Source: Chytridium lagenaria (taxonomy: Eukaryota > Chytridiomycota > Chytridiomycetes > Chytridiales > Chytridiaceae). Taken from it: 64,000 nt of DNA. The position numbers were made by a program, and so were the translations under genes. Each line of letters begins with the position of its first letter. Within the stretch, counting starts at the first letter, position 1. This document shows positions 63,533-64,000 of this stretch, in pieces. The notes beneath the pieces were generated by a model. The model had not been told where the DNA came from and made no database searches. It saw only the letters and a list, made by a program, of their open reading frames with translations. Where the stretch lies: positions 62,001 through 126,000 of the forward strand of contig JAHLKC010000004.1 in NCBI GenBank assembly GCA_025449115.1, in the 5' to 3' direction.

Positions 63533-64000
63533 ATGGTGACTGACATTACCTTGTCTCTCTCCTTTATCCTCTTGTCGAATAGGGTATCAGCCGAGACAGT
63601 CGCCACAAGCGCTCTGCGACCGGAGCCAAGAGGGCTCAGTACCGCAAGAAGAGGAAGTTCGAGCTCGGACGTCAGGCCGCCCAAACCAAGATCGGCGAGA
63701 AGCGTGTCCACGAGGTCCGTGTCCGTGGTGGTAACCGCAAGTTCAGGGCGTTGCGTCTTGAGGCTGGTGAGCATCATCTCCGTATTTTGGGTCTTTCTGG
63801 ATTTCTGGATATGTTGTGAAGGGCAATTGAGAATCACTCCCTCCCATGCTGCCAACTCTGAATGACGGGATTCCTGATGTTTTTTCAAGGTAACTTCTCC
63901 TGGGCTTCCGAGTACGCCACTCGCAAGACCCGTGTTGTGAATGTCAAGTACAACTCCACCAACAACGAGCTTGTCCGTACCAACACCCTTGTGAAGGGCT
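63533..64000 (+). CDS. RPS8: 40S ribosomal protein S8 (eS8), 5' part
   Basis: eS8 is a small-subunit ribosomal protein. Exon 1 appears to carry only the start ATG (63533-63535), followed at once by a GT donor and an intron to 63582. Exon 2 (63583-63766) reads [20 protein letters not shown] and [20 protein letters not shown], then [21 protein letters not shown] second intron (63767-63889) leads to [20 protein letters not shown] and [17 protein letters not shown] at the window edge. The match to eS8 is close and unbroken. Codons are C/G-rich at third positions compared with neighbours, as expected for a highly expressed gene. The 3' half lies beyond the window. Confidence 0.96.

Overview
The window is nuclear DNA of a flagellated (zoosporic, chytrid-like) fungus. 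Genes are split by many short GT-AG introns (mostly 40-80 bp) and lie very close together on alternating strands. Fungal character comes from Dsc3, MOB2 (RAM pathway), a Bzz1-type F-BAR/SH3 protein, Pbp1, Scd6 and RPC82. A motile cilium is indicated by AK7, the centriolar cartwheel protein SAS-6, IFT88 and MORN5, genes absent from Dikarya. A retinoblastoma pocket protein, also lost by most fungi, fits the same placement. The genus cannot be named from the sequence.

Layout. 1-1365: 3' part of Pbp1/ataxin-2. 1.6-3.0 kb: a decayed chorismate synthase. 4.1-5.7: cystathionine beta-lyase. 6.1-7.8: SGT2. 7.9-11.0: AK7. 11.4-13.1: SAS-6 (-). 13.2-13.6: SmE. 13.6-16.6: RB pocket protein (-). 16.7-18.1: NADH-cytochrome b5 reductase. 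18.3-21.9: TPR protein of unknown role (-). 22.2-25.1: IFT88. 25.2-26.7: Scd6/Lsm14. 26.8-33.5: CHD7-type remodeller. 33.6-35.0: ubiquitin-like/AN1 protein. 35.0-35.8: MOB2 (-). 35.9-37.8: RPC82. 37.9-38.7: Dsc3. 38.8-39.5: ureidoglycolate lyase (-). 39.5-41.4: unknown repeat protein. 41.4-42.2: proteasome beta-3 (-). 42.3-43.6: Rpt6. 43.7-44.9: NIPA-type transporter. 45.5-48.3: Bzz1-like. 48.3-49.5: PuuE allantoinase. 49.5-50.2: Ubc13 (-). 50.2-52.9: FHA-kinase-FHA checkpoint kinase. 53.0-57.0: Spt16 (-). 57.6-59.5: PRMT3. 59.7-60.6: AP-3 sigma (-). 60.7-61.0: MORN5-like. 61.2-62.2: J-domain protein (-). 63.5-64.0: 5' part of RPS8.

Two structural themes stand out. First, divergent genes share very short spacers (about 30-90 bp between start codons) and convergent genes nearly touch (5-20 bp between stops). 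Several divergent pairs are functionally matched: 20S beta-3 with 19S Rpt6, and Ubc13 with a DNA-damage kinase. Second, many conserved housekeeping genes need one-base corrections to stay in frame. The corrections are scattered, often at short homopolymers, and absent from SGT2, Rpt6 and the RPS8 part, so uncorrected long-read errors are the likeliest cause. The chorismate synthase copy differs: it has lost invariant active-site residues and an internal segment, so it looks like a true pseudogene. Exon boundaries below were read by eye from splice signals and family conservation and are approximate where a gene also contains frame breaks.
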